From the NCBI GenBank assembly GCA_947652115.1, contig OX393568.1, positions 18,115,274 through 18,179,273 on the forward strand: a DNA stretch of 64,000 nt, read 5' to 3'. Below are positions 42,979 to 55,027 of this stretch, piece after piece. The position numbers and the translations under genes are program-made. The stretch is from Blastomussa wellsi. Taxonomy: Eukaryota > Cnidaria > Anthozoa > Scleractinia > Plerogyridae. Below the pieces are notes generated by a model. That model was not told the DNA's origin. It saw nothing but the letters and a program-made list of their open reading frames with translations, and ran no database searches. Each line of letters starts with the position of its first letter. Position 1 is the stretch's first letter.

Positions 42979-43291
42979 ATTAAGTCTAATTAGCAGTGTA
43001 TGTGCGTCCTCCCTTCTCTAAGGAACATTTGGCAAAGAAGCAACTTTGATTTTTGGAAAGTTAGATAGCAGCGATTTCATGTTTGTCACCAAGGGTTCCT
43101 GGCTGCAAGGTTCACAAGTGAAGAGAGTGAGGCACTGTATTTGAATGAATATATGCCATGTCAAGACATGGTCATCAAGTAAGTTGATTACAAATATAAA
43201 ACCTAAAAGCGTTGAACGCAGGTTACTTGTGAGATGAATAATGAACATAAGAAGCAAATAAAGTTGCTATTTAGCAGCAGCAGCTGCAGCA

Positions 43292-44222
43292 GGTTGTAGA
43301 CATAACACTGACCCCCCAGTCCGTGGACTACCCTGATATACTACCCAAATGGACTACCTGTCGTGTTCCAGCGCCGTATTAAAACCGATGGGACTGGATC
43401 ATTGCACGCAGAGAACACACATCCGAATCAAATCCTCTATGCTTTAACAATCACTTTCCATACATGCTTTTCGCGCCTAAGTACTTTGTGTACGCTTTAC
43501 CGAAATATACCCAAATGGAGTAGCCTAAAATGAACTACCCCTAAAAACTCATAAACGTTTTTATTAATCAACCTCCCCTAACGTTTGCTTCTCTTAAAAT
43601 AAAGAAAACAACAACTTTGTGTGGCTGAAAATGGGGAAGTGGGTGACAAAGTGCTCAGTTAATATTCTAGCCCCATGAACCCCTGGAGTGTCAAGAAAAC
43701 AAAACCTACAGCCCAAGGAGATGTAGACAGTGGATGGAGAGAAGGGAGTAGGCCTTCACTTAGGGCCACTGTAAACATTCCTGGGTAGAGAGGAGGGAGT
43801 GGGCCTCCTCTCTGACTGGAGGGAGTGGGCCTCCACTAACCTAACTCCAGGGGGTAAAATTGGAGTCTATTGGGGCAAGAGTGTGAGAAGAGGAGCACTT
43901 CATCCCCACAAAATGCAAAGCATTACCCGCCATAGAAAATATTCTCGACATGATGTCGCACTGCAGTTTATCTCGTGTGAGAGCAAAATACAGTCGGCAA
44001 ATTAAGCAAGCACGTATCAAGATGCTAAAGTTCGCTCTGATTGGACTATTTTCAGGATTTGAGGTCAACCAAGGTCGATGATCGAATGATTAGCAAAGCT
44101 CATAGCTCAAAATAGAAACAAGAGTTGTTTATTAACTGAAATTTATTTCATGTGTTCAATAAATTGTGATGAGGTCCATTTGAGTAGTCCATGGACTGGT
44201 GGTCAGTATTATGTCTACAACC
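43292..44222. mobile_element. Non-autonomous TIR transposon with 9-bp duplication (Mutator-like?)
   Basis: The left end opens GGTTGTAGACATAACACTGA and the right end is its complement, closing TCAGTATTATGTCTACAACC. The similarity extends about 60 bp inward (GTCCGTGGACTAC and GTAGTCCATGGAC words). Both sides carry the 9-mer GCTGCAGCA (43283-43291 and 44223-44231). TIRs with a 9-bp duplication fit Mutator-like elements, but the 9-mer is palindrome-like and CAG-rich, so the assignment is tentative. The interior has GGAGGGAGTGGGCCTCC repeats (about 43790-43840) and no transposase. Confidence 0.7.
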
Positions 44223-44231
44223 GCTGCAGCA

Positions 44232-44960
44232 CTTGATCAATTTTAAACTTCTTAATTTCGGTAAATACGCAGTACAATTGACTGGGACTTCGTCTACAGC
44301 AGAATATATAATATGTCAATTGATCCCTACTCAAGAATTTTTCAATACAAAATTTCAAGATAGTCGAGTCTCCTACTTGCTCTTTTTCTCTATTTATTCA
44401 GAAACAATTGATCACATATTTGTTTACTGTGAACACTCTAGATGCCTGTACAGGGAAATAACATTTAGACTAAATAGGTCGGAATTGTCCTGCCCGATTT
44501 GAATACTCACTAGGTGCACTAGGTGTCGACTCGGAGAAACATAGTCCGCTAATAAACCTTATTCTCACAGTGTATAAACTATTGTTTTATCGGTCTATAT
44601 CTGGTGATCAAATCCCTAACCTTCAAATTTTCATCAACCAACTCAGATCATATGAAAAAATTGAGCGAAAAATTGCCAGCAAACGTGACAAGCTAACCTA
44701 CCATTGTCAGAAATGGACCAATCCTCTCTCTATTTTGTGAGATGATTGATCCCTCGACTTATTTTTTTGTCGTATCCCATACAGTAGTGTGCGTAAAGAC
44801 CACCTTTTTTGTTGTAGCTATCTGCAATGTACTGTAATGTTGTAATTTCAGTTCAGTCAATAGTTTTATTTATGTAATGTTTGTTTTAGTAATCTTTTTG
44901 TTTGTACTTTATCTAACTATGTAATATAAATAAATAAAAAATTCAATACAAAATAAATAA
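44232..44960 (+). mobile_element. L1-like LINE 3' fragment
   Basis: Encodes the ORF2 C-terminal end in broken frames. The zinc-knuckle-like segment ETIDHIFVYCEHSR at about 44400-44445 and a Lys/Arg-rich end (YEKIERKIASKRDKL, about 44655-44700) are recognisable. A 3' UTR and an (AATA)n tail end near 44960. It is 5' truncated at, or interrupted by, the TIR element that ends at 44222. Confidence 0.7.
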
Positions 44961-45148
44961 AAAAAAGACCATAGAGCATCCTCGCATTCACTGCTCGAAT
45001 AAATTCCCTCTATTTAATCGCTAACCTGGCTTCATTTAAGATTTGTGGTATCTTCAACATTCCTTTTATGTTATATAACGTTGAAAACCTCAGCCATATC
45101 CTTCGCAGTAAGATTGTTTCAAAAATATTTATTTTCATGATATGTATT

Positions 45149-45351
45149 TTCAGGATCGCATCCAGGAGACTGCAACTAGCTGGCCACCGTCACCGTCACA
45201 CAGAGCTGAGCACGCAGAAGCTTGTGTTGTGGCAGCCAACTCACGGCCACAAAGGAAGGGGTCGCCCCACAATTGATTATGTGGAAACACTGAAGAGGGA
45301 CACGGTGGCGACGAGCGTCACCGAACTGGCCACGTTGATAGAGAGAGATTA
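45149..45351 (+). pseudogene. LINE C-terminal fragment (second family)
   Basis: The frame ending at 45351 carries RRLQLAGHRHRHTELSTQKL, LWQPTHGHKGRGRPTIDYVE and TLKRDT...LIERD. This is the typical C-terminus of non-LTR elements that appear as RRLRxAGHxxRH...GRP in animal genomes. It starts inside the frame and has no upstream RT. Confidence 0.7.
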
Positions 45352-45545
45352 ACTAAGAGTACTGAGCGTCACTGCATTCAAACATTCGTATTATTCACCG
45401 GCTGTTATTAAGTTGGAAATATTTCTTTTCACGTAGATAGCTGTTTGTGGGATCTACCTTCCTCTTCATATGCATCTGCATGTTCTGTAGTGCTCTATTT
45501 TAATTCCTAATCTGCTTGTTATTTTCTTAGATTTTACAATAACTT

Positions 45546-45666
45546 CTGTCCTCTTTCTTTCACCTTGAAATGTTAATCTTGACGTTTTATAGCTATGGAA
45601 ATCAAAATTATGGCGTCGATATCACTTATTACTTTTAACCCGCCTATAAATGTTCTAAGAAATTTT
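45546..45666. repeat. 120-bp repeat, inverted partner at 47340-47458
   Basis: Words TTCACCTTGAAATGTTAATC, GATATCACTTATTACTTTTA and CCCGCCTATAAA match the reverse complement of 47340-47458. Two further shorter inverted matches link this area with 46840-47100 (ACCGGCTGTTATTA word; CACTGCTCGAATAAATT word), but in a shuffled order. Confidence 0.65.
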
Positions 45667-46077
45667 TACAGGATCACATACAAACTGAATAAAATATTTT
45701 TAGATTGAAGTTTTGTCGTCACGCCAGAAGAGGGATGTACACAAATGCAGGTCAATACAGTCAAACAGATACAGCGAGTAGAGAATCTTTGATCAATGTG
45801 CCACTGAATCTGAAATGCAATTGACTGCTGTATAATCATTCCCAAAGCCGCAAGCTTATAAATAATACAATTGAAAACCTTAAAAATACGTTTTCTCATC
45901 TACCAGAATTTGAAATTTGTTATGTGTAGAAAATGAAGCCTTACAGACTAAGTTAACCACTAAGTTAACTCGTTACCAAGTGACCTTTTCATGTGTAGCA
46001 AAAAACGCTTAAATAAAATTTACTGACATAAATTGTGAAATGTCTTTGAGCTTTACTTCTCCCATTCCTCCATATCT

Positions 46078-46258
46078 GGCATGTACTAAAACCAGGAATA
46101 CTGCAACACCGGAACACCACAAAACACGGAACACCGGAACACCCCCGAAACACCTGAAATTTATTGGCATTTTATGGTATTTCTGGTGTTCCGGGGTGTT
46201 CCGGTGTTCCGTGTTTTGTGGTGGTCCGGTGTTCCGGTGTTCGTGGTTTTAGTACATG
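46078..46258. mobile_element. Foldback element with 11-bp target duplication
   Basis: CATGTACTAAAACCA at the left faces TGGTTTTAGTACATG-like sequence at the right. The arms are made of repeated CACCGGAACACC words and their complement, around a short centre near 46165. The 11-mer CCTCCATATCT directly flanks both ends (46067-46077 and 46259-46269). At 181 bp it is a clean insertion of a foldback-type MITE. Confidence 0.78.
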
Positions 46259-47194
46259 CCTCCATATCTCAAGAATAAGCCTGGCACATATTGAGGGAAC
46301 TCCTGCAAGTTTTCCCTATGCATATGGCGTTAAGCCCCCCTTCCCCCACCTCCCTCCTTGACTCAGCAAAAAAGCCCTGCAAATCTCAGACAAAAAAATC
46401 TTTCTGATAATCAGCTCAACCGAATGGAAGCCCGTGGATTTATACTTAGATTTAGCTCTTAAGAAAGGTATGACTTCTTCCAGTTGCAGATCTTGCAGTC
46501 TATTTTGTATCGTACTCATATCACTATGATTTGTGGGTTTTACAATGGGTTATAATTCTATGGAACTATTATTTTTCTATTCACAATATCCCTTAAATAC
46601 AAATCCTGCGCTTTTCAGAAGTCACTTCTGGAACCCCTCCCCCCCCCAACACACACACCCCTGTCCAAAAATCAATCACAAAACATTTTGAACGTAATGG
46701 GAGACTGGGAATGAATGCAGACCCAAGGTAATCACACAACATTTTGGCCTTTCTGTACTCTTCATTCGCTTTAGTTTTTCACAGTTCGTAGTTCGTACAT
46801 ATTGTAGTAGTACTACACGTCAACAGCTATCTTCGTCACAAGTTGTCCAAGCTAATAACAGCCGGTGAATAACGTGGATGTTTGAATGCCGTGACTGACA
46901 TTTCACAGCGAACTGATTTAATCATGTAAACATTTTCAAACAATCTTCTTTTTCTAAAGCAAAGAGCTGAAGTTTTCGATGTTACATAGCATAATTTGGG
47001 ACTACCGGTATTGTAGATACCATAACTCTTAAACTGAGTGACGTAAGCGACTAAATAACGTGAATTTATTCGAGCAGTGAACGCGAGAATGTTCTTTGGC
47101 CTTTGCTATTGTGACAAACATTGTATTTTCAAAATTCTCAAGTTCAAGCCGTGCTCTTTGGTGTTTGTTTCTGTCATACAAATTGCATTTTAAA

Positions 47195-47560
47195 ATCCTT
47201 AAATTCAAGCCCTGTTCAATTTTGCCAATCTGGTGTTACTGAGAAATTTTATTGCTGTATTGAATAAGAGTCATTTACACTTAACCCAGACAAAACCATT
47301 TTCCAACACTTTCAGTCTATAAATATATTCTTGTAAAAAATTCTTAGAACATTATTTTATAGGCGGGTTAAAAGTAATAAGTGATATCGACCCGATTATT
47401 TTGATTTCCATACCCATAAACGTCAAGATTAACATTTCAAGGTGAAAGGAAGAGGACAGGTTTCAAAATCCTCAAATTCAAGCCGTGTTCAATTTTTCCA
47501 ATCTGGTATTACTGAGAAATTTTATTGTTGTATTGAATAAGAGTCATTTGCACTTTTCCG
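47195..47560. repeat. Pair of ~85-bp direct repeats
   Basis: 47195-47280 and 47468-47555 share TCAAATTCAAGCC, TTACTGAGAAATTTTATTG and TTGAATAAGAGTCATTT in the same order. The second of the 120-bp inverted repeats (47340-47458) lies between them. Confidence 0.7.
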
Positions 47561-47569
47561 TGGCTATAT

Positions 47570-49440
47570 AAAAATAAATAGTTTCAAACAGATGACATAT
47601 TATATGTGTACACAAATCCAATGTTGTTTATTGTTCAGTCTTTTTGCTTCAAGGATGCCATCACTTGGGACCATAATATTTTCGCTATCGTTGAATTAGA
47701 AAGTTTAAGTAACACATTATGTATGGCTGAAAAAACTGCAATGATGTATGTACATATTGGTGGTTTTCATTTTCACGCTATCAAAAACTAAATTCAAAAC
47801 AATTCAACTTCATAAGCTTAGAATTTCAGAGAGTGTAGATGATAAACAAATAAAATTTTCCCCAAGTTTCAGGACTGTGTGATGCCCCGTTTGTGAGTTA
47901 TTTGCCGAAACGTTCCACGCAAATTTACAAAGCTTAGTACGGAGGCGCCATTTGTGTCCTTCCGAGGGACAAAAATATGGCCGCCGTGATGCACGCGAAA
48001 CCATCTGGAATTCAGTTGTGCTTTAATAGCGACTACTTTTGGCTCATGAGCTATTATACTTACACATAAACACCACCTATTGAAAATCGAAAGAGTAGGC
48101 TTTTTCTTAAAAAAAAAACAGTTTTGTCACGGTTCTCAGCTTGATGTCATATACGGTCGAGAACTCAAATATTCAAGATGCTCTGTTTTCAAAACCAAGG
48201 GTACTATCGAGCTGGAAATTTGCTAAAATATATATTAATATTTTTAGTTAGCCTTACACCTATTGTCAACGAAAATTTAGCAGACCTAGTGAATTTTGAT
48301 TTCAGAATTTTATGATGTCACATAAAAACCAAGAATTGAAACGAGAAGTAGACTTTTTACGCAAATGACGAATTATTGACAATGAAGCTAATAGTCCGTA
48401 AAGTTTCAAGTTTTTCCTCTGGCCAGTCCAAGCTTTGATCGATCCTCAAAGGATTAAATTAGAATGTTTATGAAAATACAACTCATTCTAATGATAAATG
48501 TTTTAAAAGCTTTTATATAAAACAAAAATTGACAGTAAAACGGAAATTGCTAGGTATTTTTTATGCAGATACCCTCTAATCACTTTTACCGGAAGTGGGC
48601 TTGGTAGTATCTTTTGAGTGAATTTCTGCTAAGTTAAAAAGCATCAACCTTAGTAATGTTTTCTTGATATTACCTAATAAGGGTTGAACTTTACAGGGAT
48701 GCTAAAATTTTATGATCTAAAATGTGGGCACCCAAAATAATAAGCCTTAAAGTAGGTCATTTCCGGTTACTCTTTATAAGCTAAAGAGGCCCACGTTTTG
48801 ATGTATGCTACAGATAACAGAAATAATCCTGTGAGCCAACGTCTTTACCTATGAAAGGCTAGTGATTGGGCCTTAAATAAATGACTTTGGTTTTGTCTAA
48901 AATTATTTCTAAGTCTATGATGGAGAAATCGAAAAGTATCCAAAATTTGGTTGAAAATGGACCTCAGGGGACCCCTTGGCAGAGCTATCCAGAACTCGGC
49001 CCCAAAAAGTTCGATGAAGCTGAAACTTTGACATATTGCATAAGTCTACGTGAGAACTTTGTGTATAAATTGTAAGCCAAATCGGCCGATCTCTATTTCC
49101 AAGTCTGCCCCGTCTCTCAGGCAGAAGCTCTTAAGGCTCTTGTGTAACTTAATTCCCACCACTATGGGAAAATTCTCATCTCCATTTGGAGAATAATATA
49201 TTTTTTTAGACAGACAAATTGGTTTGAACAAAGGGTCTGCCAATTTTCCATTGAACACGTCACTTAGTCCGCTTTATGGAACAAAATATTTGTTAAAATA
49301 GCAGATGAATTAACAACTGGACGTGATGCTTCAGGCTATCAAAGCATAAAAGGTCTGTCAATGATTGCTTTTCGTTTTTTTAAACAAAAAGAAAAATTCT
49401 CAAGTTTTAATTGAAATTACCTTGAGCGCCAAGCTGGTTC
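47570..49440. other. No gene recognised
   Basis: AT-rich, with several frames of 60-70 codons and no domain. A 47-bp phrase at 49269-49318 (GCTTTATGGAACAAAATATT) recurs at 50066-50112. Confidence 0.4.
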
Positions 49441-49444
49441 GACC

Positions 49445-50880
49445 ACGTTTTCTGTGATCGCCGAATTTGCAGCCAACAAAAAGGTAAAGCCTTCAACCTT
49501 TGTGATAGCTCACAGGTAGAAATGATACAATACAGCACTAACTTTTGAAAATCACTTTTGAAAAAACAGCAGCAAAAGGTTTGGAGTCGTTGTTCGACAT
49601 GCAATTTTGCATGTGCTGTTTATTATAATTTCAATCGTACAGGCATTTTTGATCCATCGACGTCATGGTCTCCATTACGAAACCAAGTCTTAGAACTAAC
49701 CAGGTCAAGTGCAAAAGAAAATAACTTATCATGTTGGCCACAGATGGAATTTTGTATTGTGCTCCAGAAACTCATATTGTATACGAAAATATCAAAAATA
49801 TCAAATATAATTTGATCCCAGGTGTATTAAACATGACAGCTGTCCTTTAACTGTATTGTTATGCAAATATGATAATGTAAATGAAATAAGAGCTGTTTAC
49901 GCCAATTCATTGTTAGTATCTTGAAACACCAAATTACAACGACAATACATAGTAGTCCCTATGGTATGAAATATATCTTTATTTCTACTCATTTCAAAGA
50001 TGCCGCTCTCCTCTCACTTTAATCCGGCAATACTCAACGAACGGGAAAGTCTGTCCAAGTTAGTTGGCTTTATGGAACAAAATATTTGTTAAAATAGCAG
50101 ATGAATTAACAAGCTAGCTTATTAGTCCTTTAACATTTATATCTTGTAATTTTTGGACGTTTTAGCATTTATATCTTGTAATTCTTACACGGCATGTCTG
50201 AAAACCAGCTTGCTGAGCAATTTACCGTGTTTTAAATAAAGTTGATTGATTGAACGTTTTCTGTAAACACCGAATTTGCAACCGGCGTAGGGCCGCGGGG
50301 GGGGGGGGGGGGGGGGGGGGGTCTGCAATCCCCCTAAATTTTGGGCAACTCAGATCTTTTGGGCAGCAAGGAAAATTTGGGCAGGACAATCTTTTAGGCA
50401 AATGGTTCACCGCACCCCATCCCTTACCCCCTGCTATAAAAAACAACTCACAGGTAGAAATGATGTAACAATAAGTTTAGAAAATCACACGAACTGAGCA
50501 GCTAAATGTTTGTATGTGCTTTTTATTTTAATTTCAATCCGCCAGGCAATTTTCAGCCATCGACGCCGTCATGGTCTTTACCGAAGTAACATTAGACTGA
50601 ACTGACAACGTCAAGAAAAAAAAAAGAAAAAATTCTCATGTTCGGCATGGATTGAAATTTTGTAAAGTGTACCAAATGGTATACGAAGATATCAAATATA
50701 TCGAATATAATATGATCCAGGCGCACTGAAACAGCTGTCGTTTAACTGTATTGTTAAGCAAATTTAAACGTAGTAAGGGCCATTCACACACATTCATTGA
50801 ATCTATTCATTCAAAGCTGCCACTCTCCTCTCACTTTTATTAATACTCAACGAAAGAGAACGTCTGTTCAACGCAAAAAA
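49445..50880. repeat. Diverged ~600-bp tandem duplication
   Basis: 49445-50060 and 50255-50880 share, in order: CGTTTTCTGT, CGAATTTGCA, CTCACAGGTAGAAATGAT, ATTTCAATC, CCATCGACG, TCATGGTCT, a TATACGA-ATATCAAA block, AACTGTATTGTTA, and CTCTCCTCTCACTTT followed by AATACTCAACGAA. Differences and indels are frequent, including the poly-G tract in the right copy, so the event is old. Confidence 0.75.
50297..50321 (+). repeat. Poly-G tract (25 nt)
   Basis: Twenty-five consecutive G residues within the right copy of the duplication and absent from the left one. Length in the assembly may be unreliable. Confidence 0.9.
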
Positions 50881-51036
50881 GTCTCCAAGAGAAGTGAGCG
50901 CAACAGTGCAAATTAAAAAGACTTTGAAAGCCATATTTCTATTCTTGTATCCTTGAAATAAATTCAGTGACACTAAGTTAAGTATCATACTAAAAAAAAA
51001 AATCAAATAAAAACATAAACAATATCCTTCCTTTTC

Positions 51037-51207
51037 GCTGATCAGCTGATAACGAGGAATTACTTAACCCGTTTTCCATTACGACGTTCGCAACATTACA
51101 TCGACACTGCTTAAAAAGACTGTCTAGTTTCGCTGATCAGCTGATCACGAGAAATTGCTTAACTCGTTTTTTATTACGAAGTTCGCAACATTGCATTGAC
51201 ACTGCTT
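51037..51207 (+). repeat. Two-copy ~92-bp tandem repeat
   Basis: 51037-51110 and 51129-51207 share CGCTGATCAGCTGAT, a CGAG-AATTNCTTAAC word, ATTACGA-GTTCGCAACATT and GACACTGCTT. Confidence 0.75.
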
Positions 51208-51417
51208 GTCGCTGCTTAGCAGCGACAAAGATGGTACAAAATGGTGCATTATTACTTGGTCTAAAGATAAGGAATTACCTAAAATACAAGTAAACTGATT
51301 GACAGCTGATATTGAACTCTTGTATATTGTGTCATAAAATAACTGAGATACTACGCGATTCAGTGGTCAGCAACCTATGTTTTATTTTATGTTTTATTAC
51401 TCTCGACTGCGCGTGAA

Positions 51418-51800
51418 GACAAAACCCTCCAAATCTCTCAAATTCACCATTTTGAAACGAAGAACGACAAAATACAACACGTGAGGTAAGTTCACGTTTA
51501 TTTCAATCAAAAAATGAACATTCAACTCAAAATAAGTTTTCGATAGCAGGACGCTTTCAATATTCCCATACATTTCTTTATATTTCGAACATGCAAATGG
51601 CGCACAGTCAACGCAAAACCCTCCAAATCGCTCAAATTCACCATTGTGAGCCGAGAAACGACAAAATACAACACCTGAGGCAACTTCACATTTATTTCAA
51701 CCAAAACAATAATCATTACTCGAAATACGTTTTCGATAGTGGCACGCTTTCAATATTCCCATACATTTCTTTATATTTCCAACATACAAATAGACGCACT
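51418..51800 (+). repeat. Two-copy ~190-bp tandem repeat
   Basis: Units 51418-51611 and 51612-51800 share ACCCTCCAAATC, CTCAAATTCACCATT, ACGACAAAATACAACAC, TTTTCGATAG and CTTTCAATATTCCCATACAT. The second unit lies directly after the first. Confidence 0.8.
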
Positions 51801-53008
51801 GCTTGTATGGCCTCCCAGTGGTTTATTGTCGTATTTTCGAGCGTCAGATTGTTTATAAAACAGAAGATATGATTCTCATAAGCGATCATGATGCAAAAAA
51901 GGTGGATCATTAAATAAATTTTCCCACCCGCCTCATCCGGAGTGAAAGAACTCGAGGGAGGAAAGAACAGAATTTACAGAACCTAAAGTAACGAAAAGGA
52001 CGACGAAAAATGGTCCAGTTCTGCTTTTACCGGGATGACATAATATTTAAACTATCATTTCATTCAAATTTTACTGGAAATATTGTCTGCACGGGAAAAA
52101 AAGCTACCACAAATAGTGGTCGAGATAAAATTTTGACAAAGACATTTATACACCGAGTACTTTCTACGCGCTTGAATTAATTTGAAAACTTCCGTGCTTT
52201 CTGTGAAGTCAGCAAAAAACGAAGAAATACGAGAAGATAAATTCAAAATAAATGTCTGAGCATAATTTCTGGAACTAACCTTTATTCAAAGTTAACTTCG
52301 CCAGTCTGTAAAGCTTGTAAACTTGCAAACTCGACGTGCAGCAATTTATGCGATGAATGACTCCGGTCACAATTTGCTGGATTCCCTCGGCAAAGTTCTT
52401 TTACATTATTGAAGGTTTTTTTTTCTGTTGGCTGTTTGGTTTTTGCTTTCCTTCCTTGTGGAGTTTAGGGATTAAAACTTTAAAAATGATGTTTCATTCT
52501 TTCAGCTGCTGTGATTGGTTTATCGCGTCACTCGATGACTGTGAGAATAAGCAACTTGATCACGAAATCTAAATTTGATTATTATTTCTTTGACAAACAT
52601 AAATTTTAAACACGTTCTAAACTCAATTGGGATATTCTTAAGCTGAAAAACCTCATTTGGGGTTTATTTTATCCGCAATTTGTGTTTAAATTCAGCTGAT
52701 TTTCGGTCTTTTATCGTTTTTTATTCCGAACAAGCATCTTTTGGCATAAAATCAAGTTGTTCTTGACGAAATTGATAAAGTGTTATTTTAATTGTTGTGG
52801 CAAATCCGTCCATTCTTGTCCCTGTCCCATCTCATTTAGACGCTCGGGCTAGAAATGGAACATTGAAAGTTATTTCCAGCTGAATGAAGTCAGTTGAAAT
52901 AACACGTTCGTTATGTTTTTGAGACGGAACGCTTTTTTCGTGGCATTGACGACATTGACGGCTAAAAAAGAAGCAAATGGAGGAAAAATTGCCGGCCACT
53001 GAGAAAGT
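51801..53008. other. No gene recognised
   Basis: AT-rich, with frames of 60-70 codons only. Nothing supports coding or RNA genes. Confidence 0.4.
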
Positions 53009-53275
53009 GGTTTCGGAAATTTCTGAAACCACTTTACACTATGACTACTATGACAAAATATGGTTTCGGAAATTTCTGAAGCTAAAAATATGGTTTTGGA
53101 AATTTTTGAAACCAGTTTACACAATGGCAAAATACGGTTTCGAAAATTTCTGAAGCTAAAAATATGGTTTCGCAAATTTCTGAAACCAGTTTACACTATG
53201 GCCAAAGACGGTCTCGGAAATTTCTGAAGCTAAAAATATGGTTTCGCAAATTTCTGAAACCAGTTTACACTACGG
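53009..53275 (+). repeat. Tandem array of a palindromic GGTTTCGGAAATTTC word, block 1
   Basis: Four main units start near 53009, 53089, 53165 and 53241 (period about 76-80 bp). Each contains a near-palindrome (GGTTTCGGAAAT / TTCTGAAACC) followed by AGTTTACACTATGG, alternating with a half-site ending in GAAGCTAAAAAT. The minus-strand frame across it is a repeat artefact. Confidence 0.8.
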
Positions 53276-53528
53276 GGTTCGTGTGTATGTCTCTCGCCAC
53301 TCTCTGTGAGCTTTTCCTACTGAATTTGTAAAGCATACTTTACTTATAATTGACTTTATGTTTTTATTTCAATTTCAAGCATCCTTCTACCCAAGTGAAA
53401 AGTGGTTTTCCTTTTCTTTTTCAAAATAATTTATTGCATAATTTATTGAATTCTTCAAGGCCCATTAAATACCAGGTTACATTCAACATTACATTCAAGA
53501 TTTGTGTACTTGTGTCAATAATGCAAAT

Positions 53529-53710
53529 AGCCTCGGAAATTTCTGAAACCACACTAATCAGAAATTGCCTCATAGATTTCCCAAGCCATTAGCAGAAATT
53601 TTAACGCACACTTGAAATGGTTTCGGAAATTTCTGAAACCACATTAATCAGAAATTGCCTCAGAGATTTCCGAAGCCATTAGTAGAAATTGTAAAGCACA
53701 CTTGAAATGG
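53529..53710 (+). repeat. Palindromic word array, block 2
   Basis: Two 87-bp units start at about 53533 and 53620. Each has TCGGAAATTTCTGAAACCAC, ATCAGAAATTGCCTCA, GATTTCC-AAGCCATTAG and GCACACTTGAAATGG. The same near-palindrome as in block 1 opens each unit, and a degraded one recurs near 53828. Confidence 0.78.
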
Positions 53711-55027
53711 TTTGGGAACCCACACTTATATTAAATGCCCTGGAAAATTTCGAACCCACATAAATTGAAATGGCTTCCTAACCAGGTTAGGTTTATAAAA
53801 ATGTTTCAAAAGTTTCTTAACCCACAGGTTAATGGTTTCGGAAATTTCCGATACTACGTTTACTAGGAATGGACCAAGTAACTCCTTGGACTTAATATTA
53901 CTTAATAATTATTTTACTGATATACTCAAACTTTCTGAGTTGGAACGATATGGTTATTTTAGCCGAAAGTGTATTTAGAAGCCTTTAAAAGATTTACAAG
54001 CTTTTCTTGTGTTCTCCCAACATCCCCCCGGCATGTGATTTTATTACGCCTGTAAATCCCTGGTCTATTACTTAAATAGAGCATTACTTGACACTTCAAT
54101 TTGAACACACTTGTATTTTACGATTCAGTGAAATTCAAGGTTTCATTTCCCGTGAGCGGGGAATCATAAACGTAGTAGGAGATTCCTGTATCAGAGATAA
54201 AACAGCGATATGCATGTATTTTCTATTTCCGTTGTTTAAAGGGGCATTGTCAAGATGATTTTCGAGTGTTCAGGTAAAATCTGTGCTAACGTCGTTACTT
54301 AATACCTTTACTTCACAGAATTGTGAAGATATCAGATGAAAATTTACAGGGAGAGCAAACCATAATAGCTGGTTTCCCATTTTTTCAGGAAATGGCTCGA
54401 GAATTTGAAAAAAAGATTGGCATTTTTTACCAATTTTCAATCAACTTCCATCCTCGCCATTGATAATAACAGACGTCAGTAAATGTAGTAATATAGTCCT
54501 GGGCAACATAACCTTGGTTTTACTTTGAGCGAAGGCAAGTTTTAGCTTTTTACTAAAATGGCGTGAAAATGCCCCTTGAAGATAAAAAAATCGCTGTTTA
54601 CAGTCCTTTTTAATTTTACGTTTTCATTTCTGTATAACAAAAAGAAAAAATAGTTAAACAACGTGACAGCAAAGAAAATTTTGGTTCCAGTTGTTAATAT
54701 CTTATTGATTTTCTTCGGCTAAAGGGTACTAGCTGTCTTATTCCTGACAAATCAGTTTCATTTTCGTTTGTTCTTAGGCAGCTGGCTTTTAACACTCAAA
54801 ATGAACAAAGAACTGAGAATAACCATAAAGCATTCGTGACCTTATGCATGCAGCCATTAGCCACTTAAGCAATTAATCTATGAACCTTAAGGCTGCACCT
54901 TTTAATTAATTCGCAGCATGTAGTATCCTGAGTATCAGAATAAAATTGTACGAACATTTAACAGTATCCATTTATTGCAGTTTCACTGATCAATAGCACT
55001 TGTTTATATCCATAGCTTGCCTATTCG
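53711..55027. other. Upstream of GPCR 3; no other gene
   Basis: Contains a partial copy of the 21966-22062 foldback MITE (about 53987-54050, inverted). A good splice acceptor (TTTATTGCAG, ending 54980) marks the 5' UTR part of the next receptor exon. Confidence 0.45.
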
